From positions 19,514,001 through 19,578,000 of the forward strand of contig NC_079382.1 of assembly GCF_021018895.1 (NCBI RefSeq): a stretch of 64,000 nt of DNA, read 5' to 3'. The stretch is from Seriola aureovittata. Taxonomy: Eukaryota > Chordata > Actinopteri > Carangiformes > Carangidae. Numbering within the stretch: position 1 is the first letter of the stretch; the number at the start of each line of letters is the position of its first letter. Below are positions 24,775-36,165 of this stretch, piece by piece. The translations under genes were made by a program, and so were the position numbers. A model generated the notes under the pieces. That model did no database searches and was not told the origin of the DNA. It saw only the letters and a program-made list of their open reading frames with translations.

Positions 24775-25040
24775 TTAAGTCTATGATTTCCCCATAGTTG
24801 TCAAAGAAGTTGTTTACCAGTGTATCATATAATGGCTTTAAAGAAGTTTTACACGTCCACAGTCTAGTTGTGTTCCTTCCTTGTTACTTGACCTTGTCTT
24901 ACTTTGCACATTAGCCCACACTGAGTCCAGGGTCTGGCCAGAGAGGGATGATTAATGATAATAGATGTTCTAAAGATAGTAAATATGTCCTCATCTATAT
25001 TCCCCTCACATTTCTTTACAGAACAGCTCAATGAGTAGAT

Positions 25041-25052
25041 GGGGGGGGGGGG
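25041..25052. repeat. G12 homopolymer
   Basis: Twelve consecutive G. Confidence 0.95.
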
Positions 25053-26539
25053 AGTTAAAACAAGTGAACGAAAGATTTATCAGAACCTGAAAACACTGTA
25101 AGTAGCCGAGCAGAGAAAGACACCTTCGTACTGTACGAGGTGATTTACTAGGCAGCATATGGTTTGATTGATTACAGCCAATTAATGACAGAGGTTCATC
25201 TGTGCTCAGCCATTTGTCATTCTGGGATTCAGCACACATAAAACCTGCAGACAAGACCGGTTCCAGTCAGAGCAGTTCATTACTCATTTTATTCCCATTG
25301 TTTTTTTGTTTTTTTTCTTCTATGCAGCCTCTGTCTTTTCATGTTCATTAACACCGGCTCGTTTTATTTATAGTTTGATTTCGCTCCGGGTTGTTTGACT
25401 CAACACACTTGCTCTTTTTAGCAATGCACTGCTGCTCAGGGCGTAAAAGTGTAAACCTGAATCCTGCCGTCACTGTGGCCACTGTTTTGTTTTTTATCAG
25501 AAGTTCTTTGAAACCAGATGAAATTAAAGAAGAAGAAGAAAAAAGACTACGATGGCCACCTGCCAGAACGACTGATAGAAGTGAAACAGTTACGGCCAAA
25601 ATTTTTCCCCCAGCATTTTGGCAGGTGCCTGGTGTTAATGTGCAGTCTTGGCTTCCACCGCACGCTTCCACAGCTCCACATATTCCCACCTCTCAGCCTC
25701 CTTCCTAATTATGTTTCCTCGCAATATGGAGCCACCAGCTTATTATTATTATTGCTGCATGTCTTGCATGTCACCGTGGATGGGAATCAGTGGAGGAGGC
25801 ATTCTCCACTGTTTCTGCCGTGTTAAGCAGAATGCAAAATAAAGCCTTGGTGCGATGTGGATTATTGCTGAAGCTACAGAATAATAGTCTTCCATTGTGA
25901 TCCCTCCACCGGTGCCGAATCTACATCGCAGAGAAAGAAGGAGGAAGTGTTGTGGTTTCTGGGGCCTGTGTTATGAATCAGGACAGATGGAGATGTTTTT
26001 CTTTGTCAGCATCATAAAGCTGCTGTGTGTTTATTCTATTTCGCAGCTTCTTTTTTCCTTTTTTTGCATAATCGCTCATTTTTAACTGGTGTGTGCACTC
26101 TCACATTGGAAAGTGTGTGACAGACATCCAGACCAACTATTAGCTGTAATTGCCATTAGGATCAGTGGTCAGGTCTGTTGCTGTTTCCACACATAAAATG
26201 CAGCCTAGGGGCAAAAGGCTGGGAGACCTGACCCAAATCTGTCTTTACATAATGCCCTGCATTGATGGAGATGTTGCTCAGGGAGCAAATAATTAGATTA
26301 TTCAAATATCATAATGCAGTCAGTCATATTGGCAATGGTGTGTAGCTGAGCTGAGGCTTGATTAAAGGCAGAGAGAGCAGAGGAAAGATGGGGGGGGGGT
26401 AAGATTTCCTAATTGATCTGGAAGGAAGGGTGGTTAATTGATCTAGGATGCTGCACAGGGGTGCAAGCTTTACTGGATATGAAAATTGGGTCAGCACGAT
26501 GTGTAAAGTAGGAAATTGTGACTAAGTGATTCAAATGCT

Positions 26540-26594
26540 GGATGGATGGATGGATGGATGGATGGATGGGTGGATGGATGGATGGATGGATGAT
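26540..26594. repeat. GGAT tetranucleotide array
   Basis: About 13 GGAT units with one GGGT variant, 240 bp inside intron 1 from the exon 1 donor. The [12 protein letters not shown] minus-strand frames are artefacts of it. Confidence 0.97.
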
Positions 26595-26831
26595 GGAGCC
26601 TGCTGCCACGAAGACACAGGTGCGCACCTGTCGTGGAGGACAATAGCTGCAAAAAAATGATCCTGCAATGTTAAAACTGTGTAAAATGCACATTTGAAAT
26701 GAATGTATATGTGCACAAAAATCGCACCTGCGCGTCCAGTGTGCACGGTGCATGGTGAGATCTGCTGGTTATCAAATGTAAAGGAAGAAGACCTGACAAA
26801 TGTCAGAATACACCAAATCTGAGGTACTTAC

Positions 26832-26909
26832 GTGCCATATTGCAAAGAAGATCAGGGACACGCAGAGGACCAGAGACAGCATGTAGCAGAAGGCAGCAAA
26901 AGTGAACAT
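26832..26909 (-). CDS. cnih3: Cornichon (CNIH2/3 type), coding exon 1
   Basis: First coding exon of a cornichon protein, an ER cargo receptor family whose CNIH2/3 members are auxiliary subunits of AMPA glutamate receptors. The 26 residues begin [11 protein letters not shown] and end LIFFAIWH, which is the first transmembrane helix of the family. The exon ends CAC|GTAAGT, a strong donor in phase 0, as in vertebrate CNIH genes. Compared from memory, the closest human match is CNIH3 (about two substitutions) rather than CNIH2 (about three). Vertebrate homologues begin M-A-F-T-F. Here the codon where the usual Met should sit reads ATT and the ATG lies one codon later, so the protein starts one residue short unless an upstream exon supplies the start. 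A polypyrimidine tract and AG at 26969-26970 suggest that this exon has a spliced 5' leader. The family identification is sure; assignment to cnih3 over cnih2 is only likely. Confidence 0.9.
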
Positions 26910-26968
26910 AATTGAAAAGGGAAACGATGGATAATTCCCCAAAGAAGCACGATCCCGCTGACAAACAT
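26910..26968 (-). other. Probable 5' UTR part of cornichon exon 1 behind a splice acceptor
   Basis: Reading the minus strand, bases 26971-27000 are a CT-rich run ending TTTTATTTTAG, with AG at 26970-26969. This is a good acceptor, so the first coding exon may begin at 26968 and be joined to a non-coding exon in the CpG-rich DNA upstream. The 59 bases hold an out-of-frame ATG at their very start. No convincing partner donor could be picked out by eye. Confidence 0.45.
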
Positions 26969-26999
26969 CTAAAATAAAAGAGGGGGGAGAAGAGAGAAA

Positions 27000-27500
27000 G
27001 TTCTCACGGTGCCATGAGAATCCGAGGCGGCACCGGCACCATGACTTCGCCCTTCGCAATGTTTGCAACAAATTGTTGCAGGAAACCTCTCCAGATGATC
27101 AGCCGCGCGTCCACCCAGCAGCGGCGGCGGCGGGGATGTGACTGGAGTCAAAGGAGCTGATCTCAAATCAGTGCACTTCGCATGATCAGCGATCAGTGTC
27201 CACAGTGTTGGTGAGATGGTGATCATGTAATCATGGGAAGGCAGCAGTTTCCTCAGGAATCTGATGTGACGAGGGAATGCGCCAAACCATCCGGGAGAGG
27301 TGAGCGTGTAGGTAATCCATCCATCAGCGGCGGCGGAGGGAGTCCTGCTGTATCTGCGGTGCGGCGCGGTGCGGTGCGGTGCGGTGCGGTGCGGTGGTGG
27401 AGCTCCTCGCCACTTCATGCACTAGGCGTCAATAAAAGCTGGTTTCTCCGTCGGCAGGAGGGAAGCGCAGGGAGAAGGCGCGTGAACAGGTGGATTTAAA
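27000..27500 (-). promoter_or_regulatory. CpG-rich probable promoter of the cornichon gene
   Basis: Locally rich in CG dinucleotides and GC (GGCGGCGGCGG near 27120, GCGGCGGCGG near 27327, GCGGT array at 27356-27395, GGAAGCGCAGG near 27463), in contrast with the AT-rich surroundings. It lies directly upstream of cornichon exon 1 on the minus strand, the usual place for a vertebrate CpG-island promoter. No clear TATA box at a sensible distance was seen. A divergent plus-strand transcript cannot be excluded. Confidence 0.6.
27356..27395. repeat. GCGGT pentanucleotide array, 8 units
   Basis: Eight GCGGT-type units, the second being GCGGC, inside the CpG-rich promoter region about 450 bp upstream of the cornichon ATG. 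Open frames crossing it encode only simple repeats and are artefacts. Confidence 0.95.
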
Positions 27501-27641
27501 ATCGCAGCACCCGGTGTGCGTGCATGTGTGCGCGTGTGTTTGTGTGTTTGTGTGTGAGTGTGACTTGTGTGTGTGTCGCAACCTCCAGTTGTTAAGACAT
27601 GACATGAAGGCAGCCTGTGCTCTGTTGATCCTGGACTTGCT

Positions 27642-27671
27642 CCTGGTTCTGGTTCTGGTTCTGGTTCTGGT
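27642..27671 (+). repeat. CTGGTT hexanucleotide array
   Basis: Five CTGGTT units just outside the CpG-rich segment. A short plus-strand frame ending LVLVLVLVLVK crosses it and is not taken as a gene. Confidence 0.9.
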
Positions 27672-28679
27672 GAAGTGATGCTATTTCAAACGTAAACCAT
27701 TGCTTTTCCTTTTACGACTATAACCAGTTCATTAACACTCAATTTGCTACATTCACCTGAACAGAATAATTGGATTAACCACTTAATGCTAAATCCATAC
27801 TTCAGGAAATAAAATCAGACTAAAGAGTGAATGAAATAAGAAAAACAGAATAAATAAAAGTAACTTATACACAGCATTATACAAAATACTCCCAAAATAC
27901 AATTTACAATCATCTTACAGAAAGTGATTGATTGTAAACTCAGTAAAACATATTGGTAAAGTGATGTCTCAATAGTAACTCAACTATGTGCCTGTAACGA
28001 GACATACAGTTTATAAACCGTGGAAATGGCGCCACCGTGTGACTCTTTTATAAACTGCCTGTAATTACACCAGCAATAGAGCAATAATCAAAACTTCACA
28101 GCGGGTAAATGCTTCGTCTAGACACCTGGGCAACATGTCAGCCTTCTCCATGGAAGAAATAATAACATGTGTTTTTTTTTATCATCCTTGCTGTATGTTG
28201 TTGAGTCCAGATCCATTTTACCCTTTTATATATGACCAAACAGGACTCGCGCATTCGTTTGATGAAGTATGCAGGACAACAGATAACGTTCAACACGTCT
28301 AATTTATTAAGTATAGTCAAGCATATAAGTTTGAGATTGCTTACAGAGCTCTGGACTCACCCTGCTCTCGTCTCGTCTAAGCAGAGTGCAGTACTTCCTT
28401 GTTTCAGACATTCATTCTTATACACACATTCTGTGTGTAACAGGGTCACTCCGCCTCTTCTCTCTTCACACCACTCTGACCTGAACCTGTTATCTAAACA
28501 TGTCATGCTTGTACTTTCCTGTCTGTCCCTGTACATCATTCTGCAATCTCAAACGGCATCAGTGTCAAAATGTTCATAAACAATCATAATCATCAGTTCA
28601 AGGCTGATTTGCCTTTTTAATCATACAATGCATACAGTCGCAAACAGAACACAAGCCCATGTGTAGGTATATTTGCACT

Positions 28680-28684
<5 letters not shown>

Positions 28685-28710
<26 letters not shown>
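28685..28710. repeat. GT array
   Basis: Thirteen GT units. Confidence 0.95.
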
Positions 28711-28956
28711 ATTAGCACCATGTTTACAGTGTAAACAACAGTGTACACTTTAATTATCCAGCATACAATTTCGCAAATTTCTTATTATTAATTATCACAG
28801 TAGTTATTACAGTTTATTAAAAACATTTCATTATTTATTTTGTATCAAGTTGCTCAATCTTGGAATGATAAGGCTGCATATGCAAGACAATAACACTGAA
28901 CTAAATGGAATTAAGTTTAATGTTGTTCACTTGTAGTGTTAATAATAATAAATAGA

Positions 28957-28995
28957 GGAAGAAGAAGAAGACAAAAAAACAAGAAGAAGAAGAAG
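28957..28995. repeat. GAA-rich tract
   Basis: GAA trinucleotides interrupted by ACAAAAAAAC. Confidence 0.9.
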
Positions 28996-29150
28996 TTAAA
29001 TAAAATAAACATGCATGCAGTGTTTTCCAGAGCGTGACATTCACACTGGCAGCAAAGCAGCCATTAATCCTTCATCATGTGTTGAACAGATTGTGTGGAT
29101 TGAGTTTACACAGGCTAAACTAAACGGCCTTGACTGCTAAAAGCCGAGCT

Positions 29151-29194
29151 TGACTGACTGACTGACTGACTGACTGACTGACTGACTGACTGAC
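29151..29194. repeat. TGAC tetranucleotide array
   Basis: Eleven perfect TGAC units. Confidence 0.97.
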
Positions 29195-29374
29195 ATTTCA
29201 TGAGAACAGCTTAAATTTTTGTAACTAGGCGTTTATTTGTGGCCAATGATCTGGATTCTTTTAAAGAAAAAGGAAGAGCTGAGGAAAAATGTGTTAAATC
29301 TTAGTGCAAGTTTTATTTTGAAAGCTGTGCTACATCCTGCTCTCAGATATGTCTCGCAACTTGATGCTTGGATT

Positions 29375-29387
29375 GTTGCCTAGCAAC
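29375..29387. promoter_or_regulatory. RFX X-box palindrome
   Basis: GTTGCCTAGCAAC, a perfect inverted pair of RFX half-sites with the short spacing bound by RFX1-3. About 2.5 kb upstream of the cornichon start. Confidence 0.5.
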
Positions 29388-30062
29388 AGCTTGTGACAGT
29401 TAATTGGGGTTCTGGCAGACGTTGTTATGTGACATGACATCATTACTCCCAAACACTGGGAACTAACCTCGACGTCTGGGTTACTCAGCTGCCACTTCAG
29501 ACCGAACTGAACCACTGACTCATTGTTTTCACCACGAACACAGAATATTGACGTAATTAATCAATTAATCAAACATACGTCATCAAACTGAAGACTTGGA
29601 CACCAGACGACACTTAAGCTTCAGGTTACATGTATGACGGTGTGTTGGCTTACAGGTCATTAAGTCTGCCCGACAGAAACTCTACACTCGCTGTTATTCA
29701 CTGTTTGCTCGAACAGATCAGGTCTAATGGCTTAAATTAAAGATATAATTAAATAAAGGGCTATATTTGGATCAACTGGGATAAACTGTGAAAAATATTC
29801 CAAGAAGCAAAAGGCAATTTTACAGTTCATTGCATCATTTATGCGTTCCCATTTTCTCCGCAGTGTGACAAGCGTTCAGTAAAAACCAAAAAGAAGGAAG
29901 CTGAACACTAAATTGCCATTTTATTCCTTTCAGAGCGTCTCCACGTGAGAGCTTTGTAGTCTGACACTTAAGCCTGTCACTCAACCCCCCTGTGATGTTA
30001 CAGAAAATTGCTGCAGTGCAGCTTTTTCATTGTCAAGCAGTTGAGATCCTCTTCAACCTCAT

Positions 30063-30099
30063 CACACACACACACATACACACACACACACACACACAC
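30063..30099. repeat. CA array
   Basis: CA array with one TA interruption. Confidence 0.95.
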
Positions 30100-31047
30100 T
30101 TCTGCTAAGTCACTCCAGGACTCGTCTTTGTCACTGTGACACTCAACCACTCCGCTGTCACGGTGTAATACTTCGCCCATACGTGCGGCTCTATGACAGC
30201 ACCGACGGCCACTTTGCGAGGCGTCAAGAAGTTGTTGTGCCGAAGTGTCAGTGAGGGACAGACAGGATGCCTGTGAGGAGGACAGACAGACAGGTGAAGA
30301 CAGACTGAGACAGATGGAGGGGTCTGAATGACAACTAGTGATGCAGTGGATCATGGTCCATTGACGTTCAGAATACAGCTGCTGGTGCTCTTACATTACA
30401 CAGTGATAACTTGCTGTTTTAATCATAATAAAAGGATTTAAAGGGGCATCCCAAACACTTCACAGCTTCTGAAAACACCAGTACAATATTTTCTGTGACT
30501 CTACTTTGTTGAGCTTGAGAAAATAACCCTGATGATGTCATAAGGTGTTTCTCACCCTGAGTTGGGAGATATCGTTGAAGGTGCACGTCTCTTTCTGGCA
30601 ACAATTTTGCAACTAGCCTTCACACCAGCAACCTACCAACAACCTGACACCCAGCACTTCAGATCATGTGATGTTTCTTTACGCCGCTGTCACGTGTCAT
30701 GTGACTGACCTCGAAGTTTGTCTGCTCATGTTACACTAGTTCTTCCCAGATTCCTGCAGAATATCTACTGAGGGTTTTCTCAGCTGAGTCGAGCCAATGA
30801 TGTTCACTTTAAAATAACTCCTCGAGGTTGTGCCCACACCCTCAAAGTGTTTGTGAGCGTGGACCATCGGTATCAGTTGCCGTGGGGATTCATTTTTATC
30901 ACAGACAGGCAATAAGTGTTGTGTTGGCCTTTTTAAAGCTCTTTAGTGGAAGCAGCAATGCCAGAAATTGGCATAGCCTCTAATTTGTTGTTTGGAAAGG
31001 GGCCAAGGCCATGATGCGCTTAGTTCCCAGTAGGCATTTCAAACGGC

Positions 31048-31060
31048 GTTGCATAGCAAC
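31048..31060. promoter_or_regulatory. Second X-box-type palindrome
   Basis: GTTGCATAGCAAC, the same GTTGC...GCAAC inverted pair with a three-base centre, 1.67 kb from the first. Confidence 0.4.
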
Positions 31061-31329
31061 TGATAATCCGTTTTCTCTAATCAAGAAGCTTTTTTTCCTT
31101 GTTTTCGAATCGTTACTTATCCGAGGGAGAGTTTTGCTGAGCTTTCCTCAGGAGCAGCTGTTTGATATGCACTTCCAGCAGTTACCTGAGAGTCCGTCAG
31201 TAAAAGTGTTGCTCACTGGTCATCAGCATGGTGGCAATTAGTTACACAAGTCGAGAGATTCCCAGTCTGTGAAGGGATTTGAACATATCCAAGATCAATT
31301 CAGTGGGGACAGGGAGACCTAAGCTTTGA

Positions 31330-31390
31330 CTGTATATATTAAACCTGCAATAATTGATTTTGGCCACTTGGGGGCAGTGCAGATAAGCTG
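31330..31390 (+). repeat. Short dispersed repeat with CTCF-like core
   Basis: CTGCAATAATTGATTTTGGC followed by CCACTTGGGGGCA (31364-31376), which matches the CTCF core at 12 of 13 positions. I recognise the block from fish repeats. Confidence 0.45.
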
Positions 31391-33644
31391 TGAACAGTGC
31401 ACTGCAAGTTCATTTGGCAAACTTTGTTGACTGACTACAACATGTTCTAGTTTGCTTAGGTTCTCTTTAATAAATGTGTTTCCTTACGTTGTTACTGTGG
31501 ATCTCCCTCCAGTGCTGCGAGTTTTCATAATCCACAAGTCCTTACGTATTCTCATTATTGTATAATAGGTGATTATTCAAAAATATATTATCAGTTGAAA
31601 AAACAATCTGATTATTAAATATCACATAGTCGGGCAGAAGATTGTTACTTCATCAGCTTCCAGACCAACAAAGCAAAACCATGCTAATAATCTTGATAAT
31701 ATCTAATATATTTGTTTCGTCTCTTGCTTCACCAATTAAAAATAACTTAACATGCATAACTGTACAGATACTTTAAACATCAGGGCTCTTAAGAAGAGTT
31801 TTCATGAGGGAAACTGAAGCTACAGCTGTGACACTAACAAAGCTTGTTGAAGGTCTTTCTGTAGGTAAATTTGTGCCAGAGATTGTCTCACTAATGTTGT
31901 GACGAGCTGTGAAGTCGATACGTCATGAAAGTCACTGAATGGAACATTTGAAAAAAGACGAAGTGAAAAAGTCTAATCAATATAATTTGAGTTGATTAAA
32001 CTCTTTCACAAAAGAGAGAGGTTGATTTCGCTCTGCGGCAGTCGTTCAAAACTGCCTGAAATATTGACTCAAACGAGAAAAAGAAGAACAAACAACAAGA
32101 GGAAAAAAACAGTACCATAGTGTTGATTTTCTCTGTTATGTTCAGACATTGCCATTTCGTTTTCAAAGTAAATGCAGCAATATGACAGGTTCATTTTATC
32201 ATATGTGTTATATAATCACGTGGCTGTAGAATAGCACACTGAATCAAACTTTATTTATACGACCTTATGACCTCATGCTCGTATCAAAGGTGCCTCGCTG
32301 CCCTGCGTGGCCTCACTGGCACAAGAAGGATTAAAACCCCGGACAGTGACAGTCTAAGATTGTGTTCCTGTCTTTACTGTAAGAAGGTGAACTGGAGATG
32401 TTTGTCCGGCAGGTGGTGCAATTTATCCTTTTTTATAACTTAAAGGGAGAAATGCTGAAACTGCTGTTTAGTCTGCAGAGGTAAAAACTCCCTCAGAGGA
32501 CTGTGGGATTTAAAGCTAAAAAAAAATAAAAATTTGATTAATTTAATAGAGCTGAAGCAAAACTGAGAGTGAGGAAATATAAAAAGACTTCAACATGTTT
32601 TCTTTTCCGTTATTGACAATGTGCATTACGAAGATGGAAAGAGGCTCCTGAACAAACAAGAGGAGATCCAGGAGGTGAAACAGCTGGATGAGTGAAAACA
32701 TCTGTACACCAGTGCTGGAGGGTGCAGAGCACAGATGAAGTCATACACACTCTGTGGTGTTTACTGTGCAGTTATCATCTTTAATATGAACATTGTAAGA
32801 AATACACACTGTTGACGCTTCCAACAAATCATTACTCAGTATTTGCTGTTTAAACAGTTTGTTGATCTTTGCTCATCATTTCTGCTTCAGAGTCACTTGT
32901 TTGTCTTTTTATTTCTCTGTGTATCGGTCGGCTGAGGTGGCTGGTTTTTTTCTTTGTTCTTCATCCTCGTTGCTGTCATTGAAGTATTTGGATATCAATA
33001 ATTGTACAACCGACAACAACCACACTTTGTGACAAACTCTTCTTTTTGTGTACATTGCATCAAATCACACAATGAATGTTTTAGGAAAGACAAATGAGTG
33101 GCAGTGTATTTGTTGCATCCTTTGCATTCAATCGGCTAAATCTTATCGTGCTGCTAATGTGTCCGCACCTTGTTCCCATGTATAATGATACTCATTAACT
33201 TTAAACTATTATTTTAATACTCATTTAAATCAGTTCAGTACAATTCAAGTTCCCCTTCAGTTGTAAGTGGTCTCATTTCTGTGATCCAGACAGAGCGGTG
33301 TTGTCATAATGATTTAATCAATACGCCCCGAGGCCCTGCAGCCACCGAAATACAACAGAATTACTGCTTCAGTATCAGATACTGAGCTGCTGCCTTACTG
33401 TCCGGACACAAATGACACTTTCTCCCTTATAACAGCTTCATGCGGATGAAAAGAATCATTGTTTTCTTCTTTTATTTATTTATTTATTTTTTTTACAGTA
33501 ATTGTAGAGCTAAAGGTCAAAGAATCTCTCAGTTTTTACCAGTTTGTAAGTTGCCCTTCCCCCAGAAATGTTTGACCATTATTATTTTATTTCATAAAAA
33601 CATTTTATTAACTGTTATCTCTTCAGTTATATTGTCTTTTAATA

Positions 33645-34053
33645 TATACTGAACACACTGAGGGCTTATTTCTCCTAAATCTCGTTCACATGTGTGTTAA
33701 GTGAGCGCTTCTCCTTTGCCAAGATAAGCGGTCCACCTGACAGGTGTGTCGTATCAAGATGCTGATTACACAGTGTGATCGCTGCACAGGTGCCTGGACC
33801 CGGTCACATTAAAGGGCCGCTCGAAAATATGCAGTTTCGTCACACAACCCAATAACACAGATGCTGCACTTGTTGAAAGAGCGTGCGCTTGGATTGTTTA
33901 GTGTCCAACAGAGAGTCTCCGATGTCGTTTCTGAGAATTTGTTTACAACAATCGTGTGCTCAGAAAAAGTCTTTTATGAAAATCTTTTATTTCAGCTCAT
34001 GAAAAATGGAGAGCAAAAACAGAAGTGTTGCATTTATATTTTTGTTCAATGTA
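33645..34053 (+). mobile_element. Tc1/mariner element, internally deleted
   Basis: Left end TATACTGAACA and right end TGTTCAATGTA are inverted. The body follows the 5' region of a familiar fish Tc1 family (TGAGCGCTTCTCCTTTGCCA, ATCAAGATGCTGATTACACA) up to an ATG at 33861 that opens MLHLLKERALGLF, the transposase N-terminus. It then jumps to the 3' end (CAGCTCATGAAAAATGGAGA, GTGTTGCATTTATATTTTTG). All catalytic sequence is missing. At 409 bp it is a non-autonomous derivative. Confidence 0.75.
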
Positions 34054-34933
34054 TTTTTCCCAGAATGAAAGTCTAAATGATGATTCAAAGCCCTCTCCAT
34101 ACTTCCAAGAATAAAACTCTGACAATACTCAATCATATACCTTTGTTTTGTTTGTTTGTCTGGTTGTTTTATTTCTGCCTAAAAGTTGCAGTTGTTGTCT
34201 ATAGCCACTCTCGCGGGGGGCTTCCACTAATTTGGCATGAGTCTCACGCCAGATGCCCGTCTTGATGAAAAACATGTTTTATATGCTTTATATTTCATAG
34301 GCTGATTCCTGCAGGAATCAATAATAATAACGCTTTAAGCCATTTGTATCTTTGAGCTTGTTGCTCTGCTTTGCATTAATGTGATTGGGTCACCGGCGAC
34401 TTCACATCCACAAATAGTAATGCAAACAATAGACTCTCTACTGCTGATACCTTGAAGGTAATCCTTTATGATTCTTGACTGAGCATCCCATTGTTCTTAA
34501 TGCATGTCAGGAGCAATGAATTTGCCATCCATGAGGTCGCCCCTTCAAATGTCAACAGGCAGAGAGAGAATGTACGAGAGACGGAGAAAGGGAGAGTTTT
34601 TGTTGAACATGCAGAAGAAGACACCCGCATGAACGCACATGCATTTGAGGTCAGTTCTCTAATCAGCAGAGAGGGCAGTCCAGTCCTCACAATTTTAAAT
34701 GTCACAGATTTAATTTATTCAAGATGTGCATATGATGTGAGTCACCAACTTGACACCAGAAAACAAAAAAATGGTTCTTTAACAATTAAAAATAAAGATC
34801 TTGTTCTCTCTCCTCCACCTCCAGGCCTGTCAGTTAGAGCTTCTAAACGATGAAGATTTACTGCTATAAAACAGAAATGAGGCACATATGCACATCAGTA
34901 ACAACAGAAGCACAGAAACGCACACAAATATGT

Positions 34934-34936
<3 letters not shown>

Positions 34937-34973
<37 letters not shown>
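34937..34973. repeat. CA array
   Basis: Eighteen CA units. Confidence 0.95.
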
Positions 34974-34975
<2 letters not shown>

Positions 34976-35645
34976 TCCTCCAAACCCCTCCTGAAGATTT
35001 GCATGTAATTAGAGGTGGTGTAAAGACGCAGTTGCAATCATGCACAGAGCCTGGGCCTGCCAGATAAGCTAATATGCAACCACCTTCCTACCTTCCCACT
35101 CACACCACACACCACAGTTTGCGTCGGCAAACTCCTGCTGGGGACTGAGATGGAAAGTGTGTCTGCATGTACGTTAAGTTGTTATTTGGTGTGGCACATG
35201 CAGGTTTTTACCTCGTGTTAGATTTCCAAAGCCTCAAACTTTGCTGCCACAGATCATGTTTTTGAGGGTTTTTTTATATGTGATCATTTTAAGAGTTCTG
35301 CGGAGGAAGCTTTTCTGTTTTGTGGATCAATGACAACCGATGACACGAAATTTAATATATGACATATATGTCCCTATATCAAGAGTGATATATGTCACCT
35401 ATAAGGGGATATATTATTATCACATGTAAACATCCTCTTAATATATGAAAATATAAGTTTATGAGCACTGACATGCACTGCTGTTTACCGCAGTCTCTTT
35501 TTTTGATATTGTTTCTGGGGTCATGAATGTCTGAAATCGTACGTTAACACTCCGTGCCTTCAAATAAAAATAAAAAGATCAAATACAGTATAAACATGCA
35601 TATCACTTATACACACACCTGTAAATGTGTGTTTATAACGTTCTT

Positions 35646-35649
<4 letters not shown>

Positions 35650-35676
<27 letters not shown>
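35650..35676. repeat. GT array
   Basis: About 13 GT units followed by GAGTGTG and a G7 run. Confidence 0.95.
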
Positions 35677-35677
<1 letters not shown>

Positions 35678-36165
35678 AGTGTGTGGGGGGGTGCGCAGCT
35701 GCCTGAACAGCAGGTGTTTGAGTTTTTTGTCATCATCTATCAAACACAGCGGGACATAATTTATCTAAACCTGAAAAGCAGGTGAATCACAATCAACAAA
35801 GCATTTACATGCAGACAGAGTGAATGACTCTGGCAGGAGGTGGAGGTACACACTTACAAACAGGGAATGTGAAAACAGTTTCCCCAGCCGACCCATTGCT
35901 ACTGCTCCAAAGCAACTACTGTTACTATAAATAACACCACGTCTGCCTCCACGTGCAAGCAACGGTTGAAAATCAGTTAAAATGTAGATTATATAACACG
36001 GTGGTATTATACCAAGGTTACGTGGGGATCCAGTAACAATAAAACTGTGGATGTGGTCACCTGAAACTGGTGAACATTTTGTCTCAGGAGCTGGTGGAGA
36101 CTAAAACTGAGCTCAAAAGAGAGAAATATTTGGCTTTTTTCCAGGTGGCCAGAAATATTATTAAT

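Larger units (their letters stand above)
12538..26831 (-). other. Cornichon intron 1
   Basis: About 14.3 kb between coding exons 1 and 2. It contains a dispersed fish repeat near 13770, a large GT array (15031-15108), two non-LTR fragments in opposite orientation (15858-16210 and 16330-16706) ending in a GGAT array, AT-trinucleotide tracts (19433, 20275), poly-T (21213), an 18-bp inverted repeat (22680-22805), two TTAA-flanked element copies (ending 23072; 23864-24774), a G12 run (25041) and a GGAT array (26540). The stretches 12600-13700, 13900-15000, 16750-22650 and 24790-26530 show no gene. Their open frames have no codon or family signal I recognise. Confidence 0.85.
27501..33644. other. 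Upstream/intergenic DNA without recognised gene
   Basis: No exon or RNA gene was recognised. It holds a GT array (28685-28710), GAA-rich sequence (28957-28995), a TGAC array (29151-29194), a CA array (30063-30099), two palindromic X-box motifs (29375, 31048) and a CTCF-like motif in a repeat fragment (31364). The rest is AT-rich unique-looking sequence. Confidence 0.7.
34054..36165. other. Intergenic DNA without recognised gene
   Basis: Holds a CA array (34937-34973), a GT array (35650-35676) and AT-rich partly self-complementary sequence near 35350-35415 (GACATATATGTCC and GATATATGTCACC). Nothing else was recognised. Confidence 0.7.

Noticed and set aside
26409..26753. Frame with repeated I-H-P-S
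   Set aside because: Translation of the GGAT array in cornichon intron 1.
26832..27071. In-frame ATG at 27071 giving a 54-residue N-terminal extension to cornichon
   Set aside because: A splice acceptor lies between it and the known N-terminus, and the family starts at the first helix; left only as a possibility in the findings.
29151..29194. CRISPR-like direct repeats
   Set aside because: Simple TGAC microsatellite without spacers.
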